8,852 nucleotides of DNA from Lachnospiraceae bacterium. GTDB lineage: Bacteria > Bacillota_A > Clostridia > Lachnospirales > Lachnospiraceae. Location of the stretch: assembly GCA_017416055.1 (NCBI GenBank), contig JAFQDI010000013.1, positions 1 to 8,852 on the forward strand, given 5' to 3'. Both the position numbers and the translations under genes were made by a program. Positions within the stretch are counted from its first letter, which is position 1. Each line of letters starts with the position of its first letter. Shown piece after piece: positions 1 through 6,192 of the stretch. The notes beneath the pieces were generated by a model. The model did not search any database and was not told where the DNA came from. It was given only the letters and a program-made list of their open reading frames with translations.

Positions 1-12
1 AAATTTCCGTGC

Positions 13-1218
13 TCACACTCTCTCTGTCACCAGCTTAAATCCTGCATTGGTGAGTGCCTGTTTAATCTCCATGATCTGCAGATGATCTCTGGTCTCAAGC
101 CCTAATTTAAGGAAGCAGCTGGAGATGGCCATATTTGTATCGCCGCGGTCGTGGTAAACGCTGACCACATTTCCACCGCAGGATGCGATGATTTCGCTGA
201 CCTGCTGAAGCTGTCCGGGCTTATCTTCCAGAGCGATCATCAGCGAGGTGTTTCGTCCGCTCATGACTAGACCTCTGGTGATGACGCGGGAGAGGATATT
301 GACATCGATGTTTCCGCCGGAAAGAATGCAGACAGCCTTTTTGCCGGAGATGGGAAGCTTGTGGAACATGGCGGCAGCCACAGTGACTGCGCCTGCACCC
401 TCGGTGATCAGCTTCTGCTTCTCGATCAGGGCAAGGATCGCGGCAGCGATCTCGTCCTCGCTGACGGTGACGATGGCATCCACGTACTTTTCCACCATCT
501 CGAAGGTAGTGTCGCCGGGTGTTTTCACTGCGATACCGTCGGCAAAGGTGGAAACGCTGGCAAGCGTCTCCAACTGATGGTTTTGTTTTGCATTGAACAT
601 GCTGGGTGCGCCTGCAGCCTGCACACCGTAAACCTTTACGTTAGGGTTCAGGCTCTTGATCGCGAATGCCACACCGGAGATCAGCCCGCCGCCGCCGATG
701 GGGACGATCACTGCGTCCACGTCGGAGAGCTGATCCAGAATCTCCAGACCGATGGTACCCTGTCCGGCGATAACCTCGTCATCGTCGTAGGGGTGGATGA
801 AAGTCGCGCCGGTCTTTTCCTGAAGTTCAACGGCATAATCATGAGCATCGTCGTATGTACCCTTCACAAGGCAGACCTCAGCACCCAGGCGCTTTGTGTT
901 TTCTACCTTGCTGATAGGCGCGCCATCGGGCATACAGACAGTACTTTTGATTCCGTTTTTTGTTGCAGCCAGAGCAACGCCCTGCGCGTGATTGCCCGCA
1001 GAGCAGGCGATGATTCCGCGAGCCTTTTCCTCGGCGGAGAGCTGGCTGATTTTATAGTAGGCACCGCGAAGCTTGAAACTTCCGGTGACTTGAAGGTTTT
1101 CGGTTTTTAGATAAATGGTCGAGTCAGTGCTTAAGGTGGGAGCCTCAATCAGGTCGGTCTTGCGCGCCACGTCTTTGAGCACATATGCTGCGTGATAAAT
1201 TTTGTCCAGAGTAACCAT
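13..1218 (-). CDS. ilvA: Threonine ammonia-lyase (threonine deaminase) with C-terminal ACT domain
   Basis: This 401-residue cytoplasmic PLP enzyme should convert L-threonine to 2-oxobutanoate and ammonia, the entry step to isoleucine or to propionate-forming threonine catabolism. Visible fold-type II motifs are SFKLRG at 47-52, with K49 as the PLP Schiff-base lysine, SAGNHAQG at 73-80, the phosphate-binding GGGGL at 175-179 and SGGNID at 300-305. Residues ~324-400 form one ACT domain (DKPGQLQQVSEI, then SVYHDRG), suggesting allosteric control by an amino acid. At ~400 residues it matches the single-ACT form common in Clostridia; it is shorter than the two-ACT-like E. coli IlvA and longer than TdcB. 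The ATG at 1218 is preceded by AAAGGA about 11 nt upstream, slightly far but with no better start. It is divergent from degV, with its own consensus promoter and structured leader. Whether it is biosynthetic or catabolic cannot be decided here, because no other ilv or tdc gene is present. Confidence 0.95.
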   Translation of the reverse strand: MVTLDKIYHAAYVLKDVARKTDLIEAPTLSTDSTIYLKTENLQVTGSFKLRGAYYKISQLSAEEKARGIIACSAGNHAQGVALAATKNGIKSTVCMPDGAPISKVENTKRLGAEVCLVKGTYDDAHDYAVELQEKTGATFIHPYDDDEVIAGQGTIGLEILDQLSDVDAVIVPIGGGGLISGVAFAIKSLNPNVKVYGVQAAGAPSMFNAKQNHQLETLASVSTFADGIAVKTPGDTTFEMVEKYVDAIVTVSEDEIAAAILALIEKQKLITEGAGAVTVAAAMFHKLPISGKKAVCILSGGNIDVNILSRVITRGLVMSGRNTSLMIALEDKPGQLQQVSEIIASCGGNVVSVYHDRGDTNMAISSCFLKLGLETRDHLQIMEIKQALTNAGFKLVTERV

Positions 1219-1259
1219 GTATACGTGATGTCCTTTCTTTGCCGGTCTGATCCTTGCAG

Positions 1260-1328
1260 ATTGTGATACAATGGAAGATGTCGCTGACGCGACCGCGCTC
1301 GGCGCGAGAATCTCGCTTGCGAGATTCT
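1260..1328 (-). promoter_or_regulatory. Structured 5' leader of ilvA: chain of four hairpins
   Basis: Between the predicted transcription start and the ribosome binding site lie four perfect stems. Three are directly adjacent with no spacer: 1307-1328 (9-bp AGAATCTCG/CGAGATTCT, 4-nt loop), 1294-1306 (5-bp CGCGC/GCGCG, 3-nt loop) and 1280-1293 (5-bp GTCGC/GCGAC, 4-nt loop). A fourth is at 1260-1272 (ATTGT/ACAAT, 3-nt loop). No T-box sequence (AGGGTGGNACCGCG-like) is present, although T-boxes are common upstream of Ile-pathway genes in this phylum. The first stem would sit at the extreme 5' end of the mRNA, where such stems can slow decay. On the opposite strand the 9-bp stem is followed by six T residues and could act as an intrinsic terminator. 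The role is inferred; the base pairing is visible. Confidence 0.5.
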
Positions 1329-1335
1329 TTTTTAA

Positions 1336-1363
1336 ATTATAAGGAAAAATTGTCGAATGTCAA
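1336..1363 (-). promoter_or_regulatory. Consensus sigma-70/SigA-type promoter of ilvA
   Basis: Reading the minus strand, TTGACA (1363-1358) and TATAAT (1341-1336) are separated by 16 bp. Both hexamers match the consensus perfectly. Transcription should begin near 1329, just before the first hairpin of the leader, giving an untranslated leader of about 110 nt. Confidence 0.8.
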
Positions 1364-1393
1364 TTGCCAAAAAGGGGAGTTTTGTGGTAAAAT
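1364..1393 (+). promoter_or_regulatory. Probable degV promoter with extended -10
   Basis: TTGCCA (1364-1369) and TAAAAT (1388-1393) are 18 bp apart, and TG plus one base precedes the -10 box (extended -10). The -35 box directly abuts the -35 box of the oppositely directed ilvA promoter. The implied degV leader is ~110 nt of very AT-rich DNA. It holds a weak inverted repeat TCTAAAT/ATTTAGA (1443-1449 and 1473-1479) and nothing else recognised. Confidence 0.5.
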
Positions 1394-1512
1394 AAAATAA
1401 ATGTACTTGAAAATTCTAAAAATAGTTAAAAAATTTAAAGTTTCTAAATCTATATACACAGTTTGTTCATAAATTTAGAGTATTCTACTACAAGAAAGAG
1501 GAGGATATTAAT

Positions 1513-2385
1513 ATGGCAAGAGAATTTGTAATCACAACAGAGACAAATACCGATTTATCTTTATCTTATCTTCAGGAAAACAAGATCGGGGTGATTCCCC
1601 ATTATTATACCGTTGAGGAGGAGGTTTACGGTGGCGGCCGTGAACTGACCATCCAGGAGTTTTATCAGGAGATGCGTAACGGCAAAAAGGTTGGAACCAT
1701 GGCCAGCAACCCTGCAGTGATCGAAGAGGTATTTACGGCTTATGCGAAGGAAGGAAAGGATATCCTTCATATCAGCTTTTCCGGAAATTTGAGCTGTGGC
1801 TGTGCGAATGTGCAGATGGTGGCGAATGAGGTGATGGAAGCGTACCCCGAGATGAAAATCATCGTGGTAGATACGCTTTCTGTATCCCTCGGCGAAGGTA
1901 TGATGATCGCAAAGGCACTGGAACTTCAGGCTGAGGGTAAATCTATCGAGGAGACCGCAGCTGTGATCGAGGAACTGCTTCCTCACATCTGTGTACAGTT
2001 TACCGTGGATGACCTTGAGTATCTGTACCGTGGCGGCCGCGTGTCGAAGACGACAGCGGTGGTTGCGTCCATCGTGAATATTAAACCGATCCTTTATGTG
2101 AATGAGGAAGGAAAGCTGGTATCCCTTGACAAGGTGAGAGGCCGTCAGCAGTCCATCAAGAAACTGGTGGAAAATATGAAAGCGCGCATCGGAGAGTGGA
2201 GAGATAAGCAGATTTTTGTGGGCGTTGTTCATGGAGACTGTGAGGCGGATGCACAGAAGCTTGCAGATTTGGTTCGAGCTGAGTTGGGCGATGTGAAGAT
2301 CGTGATGGAGCCCGTTGGCCCCAGTATCGGAGCACACTCCGGCCCCGGAGCGTTGGGACTGTTGTTCCTGGGAGAGAAAAAATAA
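1513..2385 (+). CDS. DegV family fatty-acid-binding protein (FakB-like)
   Basis: This 290-residue soluble protein belongs to the DegV family. Characterised members (FakB) bind a fatty acid and present it to the kinase FakA for phosphorylation before phospholipid synthesis. Family signatures in order are a variant N-terminal TETNTD (9-14; usually a D-S-T motif), TMASNP (62-67), the fatty-acid-carboxylate region ISFSGNLS (87-94), VDTLSVSLGEG (119-129), LYRGGRVS (171-178), NIKPIL (189-194) and C-terminal GAHSGPGALG (273-282). Length is normal for the family. The start is well supported by AGAGGAGG eight nt before the ATG. It stands alone between a divergent neighbour and a strong terminator; no FakA kinase gene is in the window, as is usual for the several DegV paralogues of Clostridia. 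The bound lipid is unknown and the variant N-terminal motif may matter for specificity. Confidence 0.93.
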   Translation: MAREFVITTETNTDLSLSYLQENKIGVIPHYYTVEEEVYGGGRELTIQEFYQEMRNGKKVGTMASNPAVIEEVFTAYAKEGKDILHISFSGNLSCGCANVQMVANEVMEAYPEMKIIVVDTLSVSLGEGMMIAKALELQAEGKSIEETAAVIEELLPHICVQFTVDDLEYLYRGGRVSKTTAVVASIVNIKPILYVNEEGKLVSLDKVRGRQQSIKKLVENMKARIGEWRDKQIFVGVVHGDCEADAQKLADLVRAELGDVKIVMEPVGPSIGAHSGPGALGLLFLGEKK

Positions 2386-2402
2386 ATCATTGTCAGAAGA
2401 TG

Positions 2403-2440
2403 AGCCGTTTGGTGCTGTTTGGCGCGAAACGGCTTTTTCT
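2403..2440 (+). terminator. Rho-independent terminator after degV
   Basis: An 8-bp stem AGCCGTTT/AAACGGCT (2403-2410 and 2427-2434) is extended inside, after a G-G mismatch, by GTGC/GCGC, which pairs with one G-U. It is followed by a T run (TTTTTCT). It starts 18 nt after the degV stop and separates degV from the next operon. Confidence 0.85.
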
Positions 2441-2473
2441 CTTGATGGAAACATAAAATTAAATGGTTTTTGG

Positions 2474-2502
2474 TTGACAATTTCGGAAAAAAACAGGACA
2501 AT
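2474..2502 (+). promoter_or_regulatory. Probable promoter of the alaX-mtlD-tadA operon
   Basis: A perfect TTGACA (2474-2479) is followed after 17 bp by GACAAT (2497-2502), which matches the -10 consensus at four of six positions. The start would fall near 2509, leaving a short ~25-nt leader before alaX. No structured leader is seen. Confidence 0.6.
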
Positions 2503-2534
2503 ATAGATATTAAGCAGCGGAGACGTAGCATACG

Positions 2535-3758
2535 ATGAAGACTGAACGAATCTATTACGAAAATGCATATACGATAGAGTTTAAAGCGACCGTCGAGGAG
2601 GCCCGCAAAGAAGCGACCGGAATCTGGATTCGGCTGGACCGCACCGCGTTTTACCCGGAGGGCGGCGGACAGCCTTGCGACACAGGGTTGATTTTCCTGA
2701 AAGTGCATCCGCTATACAGGGAGGAAGCGCGGATTGGCGCGGCCAAGGTGGTGGATGTGCAGGAGCGGGACGGGGAGATATGGCACCGTGTGGAACCGGT
2801 CGGTGACTCGGAGCGGGATATTTTGCCGGGAACACCCATCAATGGAAAAATTAACTGGGAGAGGCGCCTGGATCTCATGCAGCAGCATTCCGGCGAGCAT
2901 ATCGTCAGCGGACTGATCCATGCCGCTTACGGTTACGACAATGTGGGATTCCACCTGAGTATGGACACGATGACCATCGACCTTTCCGGGGAACTGTCCT
3001 GGGACGAGTTGATGGAGATCGAGCGAGCGGTGAACCGATTGATCCGGAAGGATGTTCCGATTGAGATCACTTACCCGTCCGAGGAGGAACTATCGCAGAT
3101 TCCCTATCGGAGCAAGAAGGAGCTGACCGATGAGGTTCGGATTGTGACGATCCCGGAGGGAGATATCTGCGCTTGCTGCGGCACTCATGTGAGTCGGACC
3201 GGCGAGATTGGGACGGTGAAGGTGCTCTCCATGCAAAAGTGGAAAAACGGTGTCCGTGTGTGGATTTGCTGCGGAGAACGGGCAGAAAACTATTCCCGGA
3301 TGCTTCAGGATCAGAACCGGGCGATATCCGTGCTACTGTCCGCGAAGCCGGAAGAAACGGCCGTGGCGGTGGAACGGGTTGCAGGCGAGTTGTCACAGAT
3401 AAAATACGAGATGACGGCGTGGAAATATCGCCTGTTTGATGAGATCGCGAAGGCAAATGCCGGAAAAGAACAAGTTTTGTTGTTCGAGGAAGCGTTCTCC
3501 ATGGATGATCTTCGTCATCTGGCAGATCGTCTGATGAAGATCTGTTCCGGCGATTGTCTGGTGTTCTCCGGAAAAGACGGAGAGGGTTACCGTTACGTTA
3601 TCGGCAACCGGAGCGGAGATGTGCGCCCTCTGGTGAAGGAGATGAACGATCTCCTGTCCGGCCGTGGCGGTGGAAAGCCGCAGATGGCGCAGGGAACGGT
3701 GAACACGAATCGAGATGAGTTGGAGGCTTTTTTACGCAGTAAGCGTTATTACAAATAA
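2535..3758 (+). CDS. alaX: Alanyl-tRNA editing protein, long form (AlaX-L)
   Basis: This 407-residue free-standing homologue of the AlaRS editing domain should hydrolyse tRNA-Ala mischarged with serine or glycine in the cytoplasm. Residues 1-110 resemble the AlaRS small beta-barrel region, including RTAFYPEGGGQP (36-47). The zinc site of the editing (SAD) domain is visible as H118/H122 in QHSGEH (117-122) and C214/H218 in CCGTH (214-218). The C-terminal third (~260-407) matches the DHHA1-type region of long AlaX proteins and ends with a glycine-rich SGRGGGKPQMAQG (375-387). All expected zinc ligands are present, so it should be active. The ribosome binding site is weak: GCGGAG lies about 12 nt before the ATG. 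It is the first gene of a putative operon, 39 nt before mtlD. The family call is firm; substrate preference (Ser against Gly) cannot be read from sequence. Confidence 0.93.
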   Translation: MKTERIYYENAYTIEFKATVEEARKEATGIWIRLDRTAFYPEGGGQPCDTGLIFLKVHPLYREEARIGAAKVVDVQERDGEIWHRVEPVGDSERDILPGTPINGKINWERRLDLMQQHSGEHIVSGLIHAAYGYDNVGFHLSMDTMTIDLSGELSWDELMEIERAVNRLIRKDVPIEITYPSEEELSQIPYRSKKELTDEVRIVTIPEGDICACCGTHVSRTGEIGTVKVLSMQKWKNGVRVWICCGERAENYSRMLQDQNRAISVLLSAKPEETAVAVERVAGELSQIKYEMTAWKYRLFDEIAKANAGKEQVLLFEEAFSMDDLRHLADRLMKICSGDCLVFSGKDGEGYRYVIGNRSGDVRPLVKEMNDLLSGRGGGKPQMAQGTVNTNRDELEAFLRSKRYYK

Positions 3759-3797
3759 ACAAACAATCAAGTCTGAGACTGAGAGGAGAGCAAAAAG

Positions 3798-4958
3798 ATG
3801 AAAAAGGCAGTGATGTTTGGCGGCGGAAATATTGGTCGTGGGTTTATCGGAGCGGTACTGAATGAGGCCGGTTATCATATTACCTTTGCGGATGTAAATA
3901 TGGATCTGATCAACAAACTGAATGAGTTGGGCAAGTACACGGTGAAAATCGTGGACGTGGAGTGCCGTGAGCAGATCGTGGACAGTGTCAGCGGAGTGAA
4001 TTCCACGACGCAGGATGTGGTGGACGAGATCGCGGGCGCGTCTTTGGTGACGACAGCGGTTGGTCTGATGATCCTGCCCCGTATCGCCGGTGCCGTGGCA
4101 AACGGAATCAAGGCGAGAAAGGATGCGGGCTGCACCGAATATCTGAATATTATTGCCTGTGAAAATGCGATCCGCGCCAGTTCTCAGCTGAAAAAGTGTG
4201 TGTATGAGCGCTTAGATGAGGCGACTGTAGCGTATGCGGACGAGTACGTAGGTTTCCCGGACTGTGCGGTGGACCGCATCGTTCCCCCTGTGGAGAATGA
4301 CCCCGAGCGTCCTCTGGATGTGACGGTGGAGAATTATTATGAGTGGAGCGTGGAGCGAAGCGGATTTAAGGGCGCAATTCCCGAGGTTCCTGCGATGCAT
4401 ATCGTGGATGATCTGATGGCTTATCTGGAGCGCAAACTGTTTACGCTGAATACCGGCCACTGCATCACCGCTTACCTCGGCGTGATGAAGGGTTATGAGA
4501 CCATCGACGAGGCCATTGCGGACGAGAAGATCTATGCGATCGTAAAGGGCGCGATGACCGAGAGTGGAAACGGTCTGATCGCGAAGCACGGATTCAAGCC
4601 GGAGGACCACTGGGCATACGTGGAGACCAGTCTGAACCGGTATAAAAATCCTTATCTGCGCGATGTGTTGGTGCGTGTGGGTCGTGAGCCCTACCGCAAG
4701 CTGTCCGCGACTGACCGTCTGGTTGGCCCAATGATGAATGCCCGAAGCTTTGGATTCGCGGTGGATAACCTGATCAAGGGTATCGCGGCAGGTCTGCACT
4801 TCGCTTACGAGGGTGATGCGCAGAGTAAAGAGATGCAGGAAAAGATCCGTGAGCAGGGCGTTTATGGGACGGCGAAGGAACTCACCGGAATCGTGGATGA
4901 GAGCCTTCTTGCCGACATCGTGAAGGCGTATGAGACAATTCGCGAAGAAATTCAGTAA
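3798..4958 (+). CDS. mtlD: Mannitol-1-phosphate 5-dehydrogenase family protein
   Basis: This 386-residue enzyme belongs to the polyol-specific long-chain dehydrogenase family. Members of this type interconvert D-mannitol 1-phosphate and D-fructose 6-phosphate with NAD+/NADH. The Rossmann dinucleotide-binding loop GGGNIGRGF is at 8-16, and an acidic residue after the second strand (FADVN, 30-34) favours NAD. The family catalytic K-x4-N-x2-H motif is intact as K213, N218 and H221 (KLFTLNTGH). Length matches bacterial MtlD. A GAGAGGAGAG ribosome binding site precedes the ATG at good spacing. No mannitol PTS genes (mtlA, mtlF, mtlR) are adjacent. It sits between two tRNA-related genes and is separated by only 12 nt from tadA, so it is probably co-transcribed with them. 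The substrate may therefore differ from mannitol 1-phosphate; the family is certain, the exact sugar is not. Confidence 0.85.
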   Translation: MKKAVMFGGGNIGRGFIGAVLNEAGYHITFADVNMDLINKLNELGKYTVKIVDVECREQIVDSVSGVNSTTQDVVDEIAGASLVTTAVGLMILPRIAGAVANGIKARKDAGCTEYLNIIACENAIRASSQLKKCVYERLDEATVAYADEYVGFPDCAVDRIVPPVENDPERPLDVTVENYYEWSVERSGFKGAIPEVPAMHIVDDLMAYLERKLFTLNTGHCITAYLGVMKGYETIDEAIADEKIYAIVKGAMTESGNGLIAKHGFKPEDHWAYVETSLNRYKNPYLRDVLVRVGREPYRKLSATDRLVGPMMNARSFGFAVDNLIKGIAAGLHFAYEGDAQSKEMQEKIREQGVYGTAKELTGIVDESLLADIVKAYETIREEIQ

Positions 4959-4970
4959 AGGTTAGGTAGT

Positions 4971-5960
4971 ATGGCAGAGAATAGATTGGAAAAAGACAGA
5001 CTGTTGGGGGAACTCATCGGCCTGGCGAAGGCCATTTGCGGAGACATCGACGAGGAGCGGTTTGCGCCCGATGAGGAAACCTACGAAGTGACGTTAATGA
5101 GTTTGGCACTGGTGGCAGGCAGTCTGGCGGCGGAAGCCGGGGAGATAGAGGAACTTTCAGAGAGGGTTGTTGCCGAGAAGTGGAAGCGGGTTCCCGCCTG
5201 CGAGCATTGTACCCATCCATGCGGAAGGGTGGCCGCCTATGACCTTTTGCAGATGCGGGAGGATGAGCCGGGAGTGCGCTCCATGAAGGGCGAGATCCTG
5301 GCCAATGTGAAGAAGGCTGCCGGTCCGGCCTGGTCTGCGTGGGTAAACGGTGTCCGCGATGCGGATGTCTGCACGGAGTTTTACCGGGCGCTTTATGTGG
5401 CGGGACTGTTCGTGTTCCCGGAAAAATTAAAGCCCGCGCTGGAAAAAAGCGAGGGCCTGCTGAAACGCTGTATGGAATTGGAGAGGCGCGGTATCCGCAA
5501 GGCGGAGAACGAGCGCTTCATGAAAGAGGCCTTGCTTGAGGCGAAAAAGGCGGAGGACCTTCGGGAAGTGCCCATCGGCTGCGTGATCGCGCAAGACGGC
5601 GAGATCATCGGCCGCGGCCACAATCGTCGGACCACTGACAAAAATGTGCTGGCCCACGCGGAGATCATGGCGATCAATGAGGCCTGCGGTGCGCTCCATG
5701 ACTGGCGCCTTGAGGACTGTGTACTCTATGTGACCCTGGAGCCCTGCCCCATGTGCGCCGGAGCGATGGTGCAGAGCCGTCTGGGACGGTGCGTCATCGG
5801 TTCCATGAGTGACAAGTCCGGCTGCGCCGGCTCGGTGATCAATCTGCTGCAGCAGGAGGGCTTCAATCACCGGGTGGAGATCGAGAGCGGAGTACTGAAG
5901 GAAGAGTGCGCAGAGCTACTCAGTGGATTTTTTGAGCGGATGAGAAAAGCCGGGAGATAA
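4971..5960 (+). CDS. tadA: tRNA-specific adenosine deaminase TadA fused to a cysteine-containing N-terminal domain
   Basis: Residues ~180-329 are a full TadA, which deaminates A34 to inosine in the tRNA-Arg(ACG) wobble position. The zinc and catalytic residues are H229 and E231 in HAE (229-231), and C259 and C262 in PCPMC (258-262). Typical TadA lines such as PIGCVIAQDGEIIGRGHNRR (201-220) and GAMVQSRLG (264-272) are present. Normal bacterial TadA is ~150-170 residues; this one carries ~175 extra N-terminal residues. That extension is predicted mostly helical and holds a CX2CX3C cluster (C77, C80, C84 in CEHCTHPCGR), with H79 and H82 inside it, a possible metal site. I do not recognise this domain with confidence. 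The frame is continuous, and the internal Met codons (for example M168 and M184) lack ribosome binding sites, so a true fusion is the best reading. The ATG at 4971 follows AGGTTAGG by four nt. It is the last gene of the operon. Confidence 0.9.
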   Translation: MAENRLEKDRLLGELIGLAKAICGDIDEERFAPDEETYEVTLMSLALVAGSLAAEAGEIEELSERVVAEKWKRVPACEHCTHPCGRVAAYDLLQMREDEPGVRSMKGEILANVKKAAGPAWSAWVNGVRDADVCTEFYRALYVAGLFVFPEKLKPALEKSEGLLKRCMELERRGIRKAENERFMKEALLEAKKAEDLREVPIGCVIAQDGEIIGRGHNRRTTDKNVLAHAEIMAINEACGALHDWRLEDCVLYVTLEPCPMCAGAMVQSRLGRCVIGSMSDKSGCAGSVINLLQQEGFNHRVEIESGVLKEECAELLSGFFERMRKAGR

Positions 5961-5963
5961 AAA

Positions 5964-6003
5964 GATCAGCTTTCGGGCAAACCCGGGGCGGTTGATTTGC
6001 CGG
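5964..6003 (+). other. Structured 3' region after tadA with two competing pairings
   Basis: One fold pairs GATCAGC (5964-5970) with GTTGATT (5991-5997, with G-U pairs) around an inner CGGG-CAAA-CCCG hairpin (5974-5985). A second fold pairs GGCAAA (5976-5981) with TTTGCC (5996-6001). The two cannot form together. It lies 3 nt after the tadA stop and 33 nt before the terminator stem. It matches no RNA class I know; the small SRP RNA, often found near tadA in Firmicutes, is not here, since its conserved GGAAGGAAGC-type loop is missing. It may be 3' UTR stabilising structure or attenuation. Confidence 0.35.
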
Positions 6004-6036
6004 ACCGTTACGTGGAAAAGAGAATTGCTTTATATG

Positions 6037-6081
6037 AGACCCTGGAGAGTGAGAAAAGCTTTCCCGGGTCTTTTGTTTTTT
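6037..6081 (+). terminator. Rho-independent terminator of the alaX-mtlD-tadA operon
   Basis: AGACCC (6037-6042) pairs with GGGTCT (6066-6071). After a single T-C mismatch, GGAGAG (6044-6049) pairs with CTTTCC (6059-6064), including one G-U. The stem is followed by TTTTGTTTTTT. It lies about 75 nt after the tadA stop. Confidence 0.85.
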
Positions 6082-6138
6082 ATGTGAAGATAAAAAGTGT
6101 CGGTTAAATACAAAGAAGTGAGAAGAATTGAAATGTAG

Positions 6139-6162
6139 ATTATGTTAACATTGTAACATAAT
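6139..6162. repeat. Perfect 9-bp inverted repeat, candidate operator
   Basis: ATTATGTTA and TAACATAAT flank a 6-bp centre (ACATTG). The symmetry and length are typical of a dimeric repressor or activator site. It overlaps the likely -35 region (TTAACA, 6145-6150) of the downstream sugar genes, which suggests negative control. It has no T run and the stem is AT-only except one pair per arm, so a terminator is unlikely. The regulator is not in the window. Confidence 0.5.
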
Positions 6163-6174
6163 GATAAATTATAT
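6145..6174 (+). promoter_or_regulatory. Possible promoter of the GH172 operon
   Basis: TTAACA (6145-6150) and TTATAT (6169-6174) are 18 bp apart, giving a leader of ~235 nt. Other weak pairs exist nearby, such as TTGGCC (6258-6263) with TATTTT (6280-6285) at 16 bp, so the true start is uncertain. Confidence 0.3.
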
Positions 6175-6192
6175 GGGGATATAGCAATAAAA

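Noticed and set aside
361..1110. 249-codon plus-strand open frame opposite ilvA
   Set aside because: It is antisense to a clearly conserved gene, lacks a ribosome binding site and has a His/Cys/Asp-rich composition typical of a shadow frame.
1219..1335. T-box riboswitch upstream of ilvA
   Set aside because: The leader is too short and lacks the conserved antiterminator sequence and Stem I features; only simple hairpins are seen.
1561..2568. 335-codon minus-strand open frame opposite degV
   Set aside because: Antisense to degV, runs through the degV terminator and the next promoter, and shows no recognisable protein motif.
3769..3779. Dyad AGTCTGAGACT between alaX and mtlD as a terminator
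   Set aside because: The centre is a single base so it cannot form a hairpin of that size, and no T run follows.
5520..5960. Separate tadA gene starting at an internal Met codon
   Set aside because: The frame is continuous from 4971, the internal ATGs have no ribosome binding site, and there is no stop between the two parts.
5961..6081. Small SRP RNA (ffs) downstream of tadA
   Set aside because: The conserved GGAAGGAAGC-type apical loop and long helix are missing.
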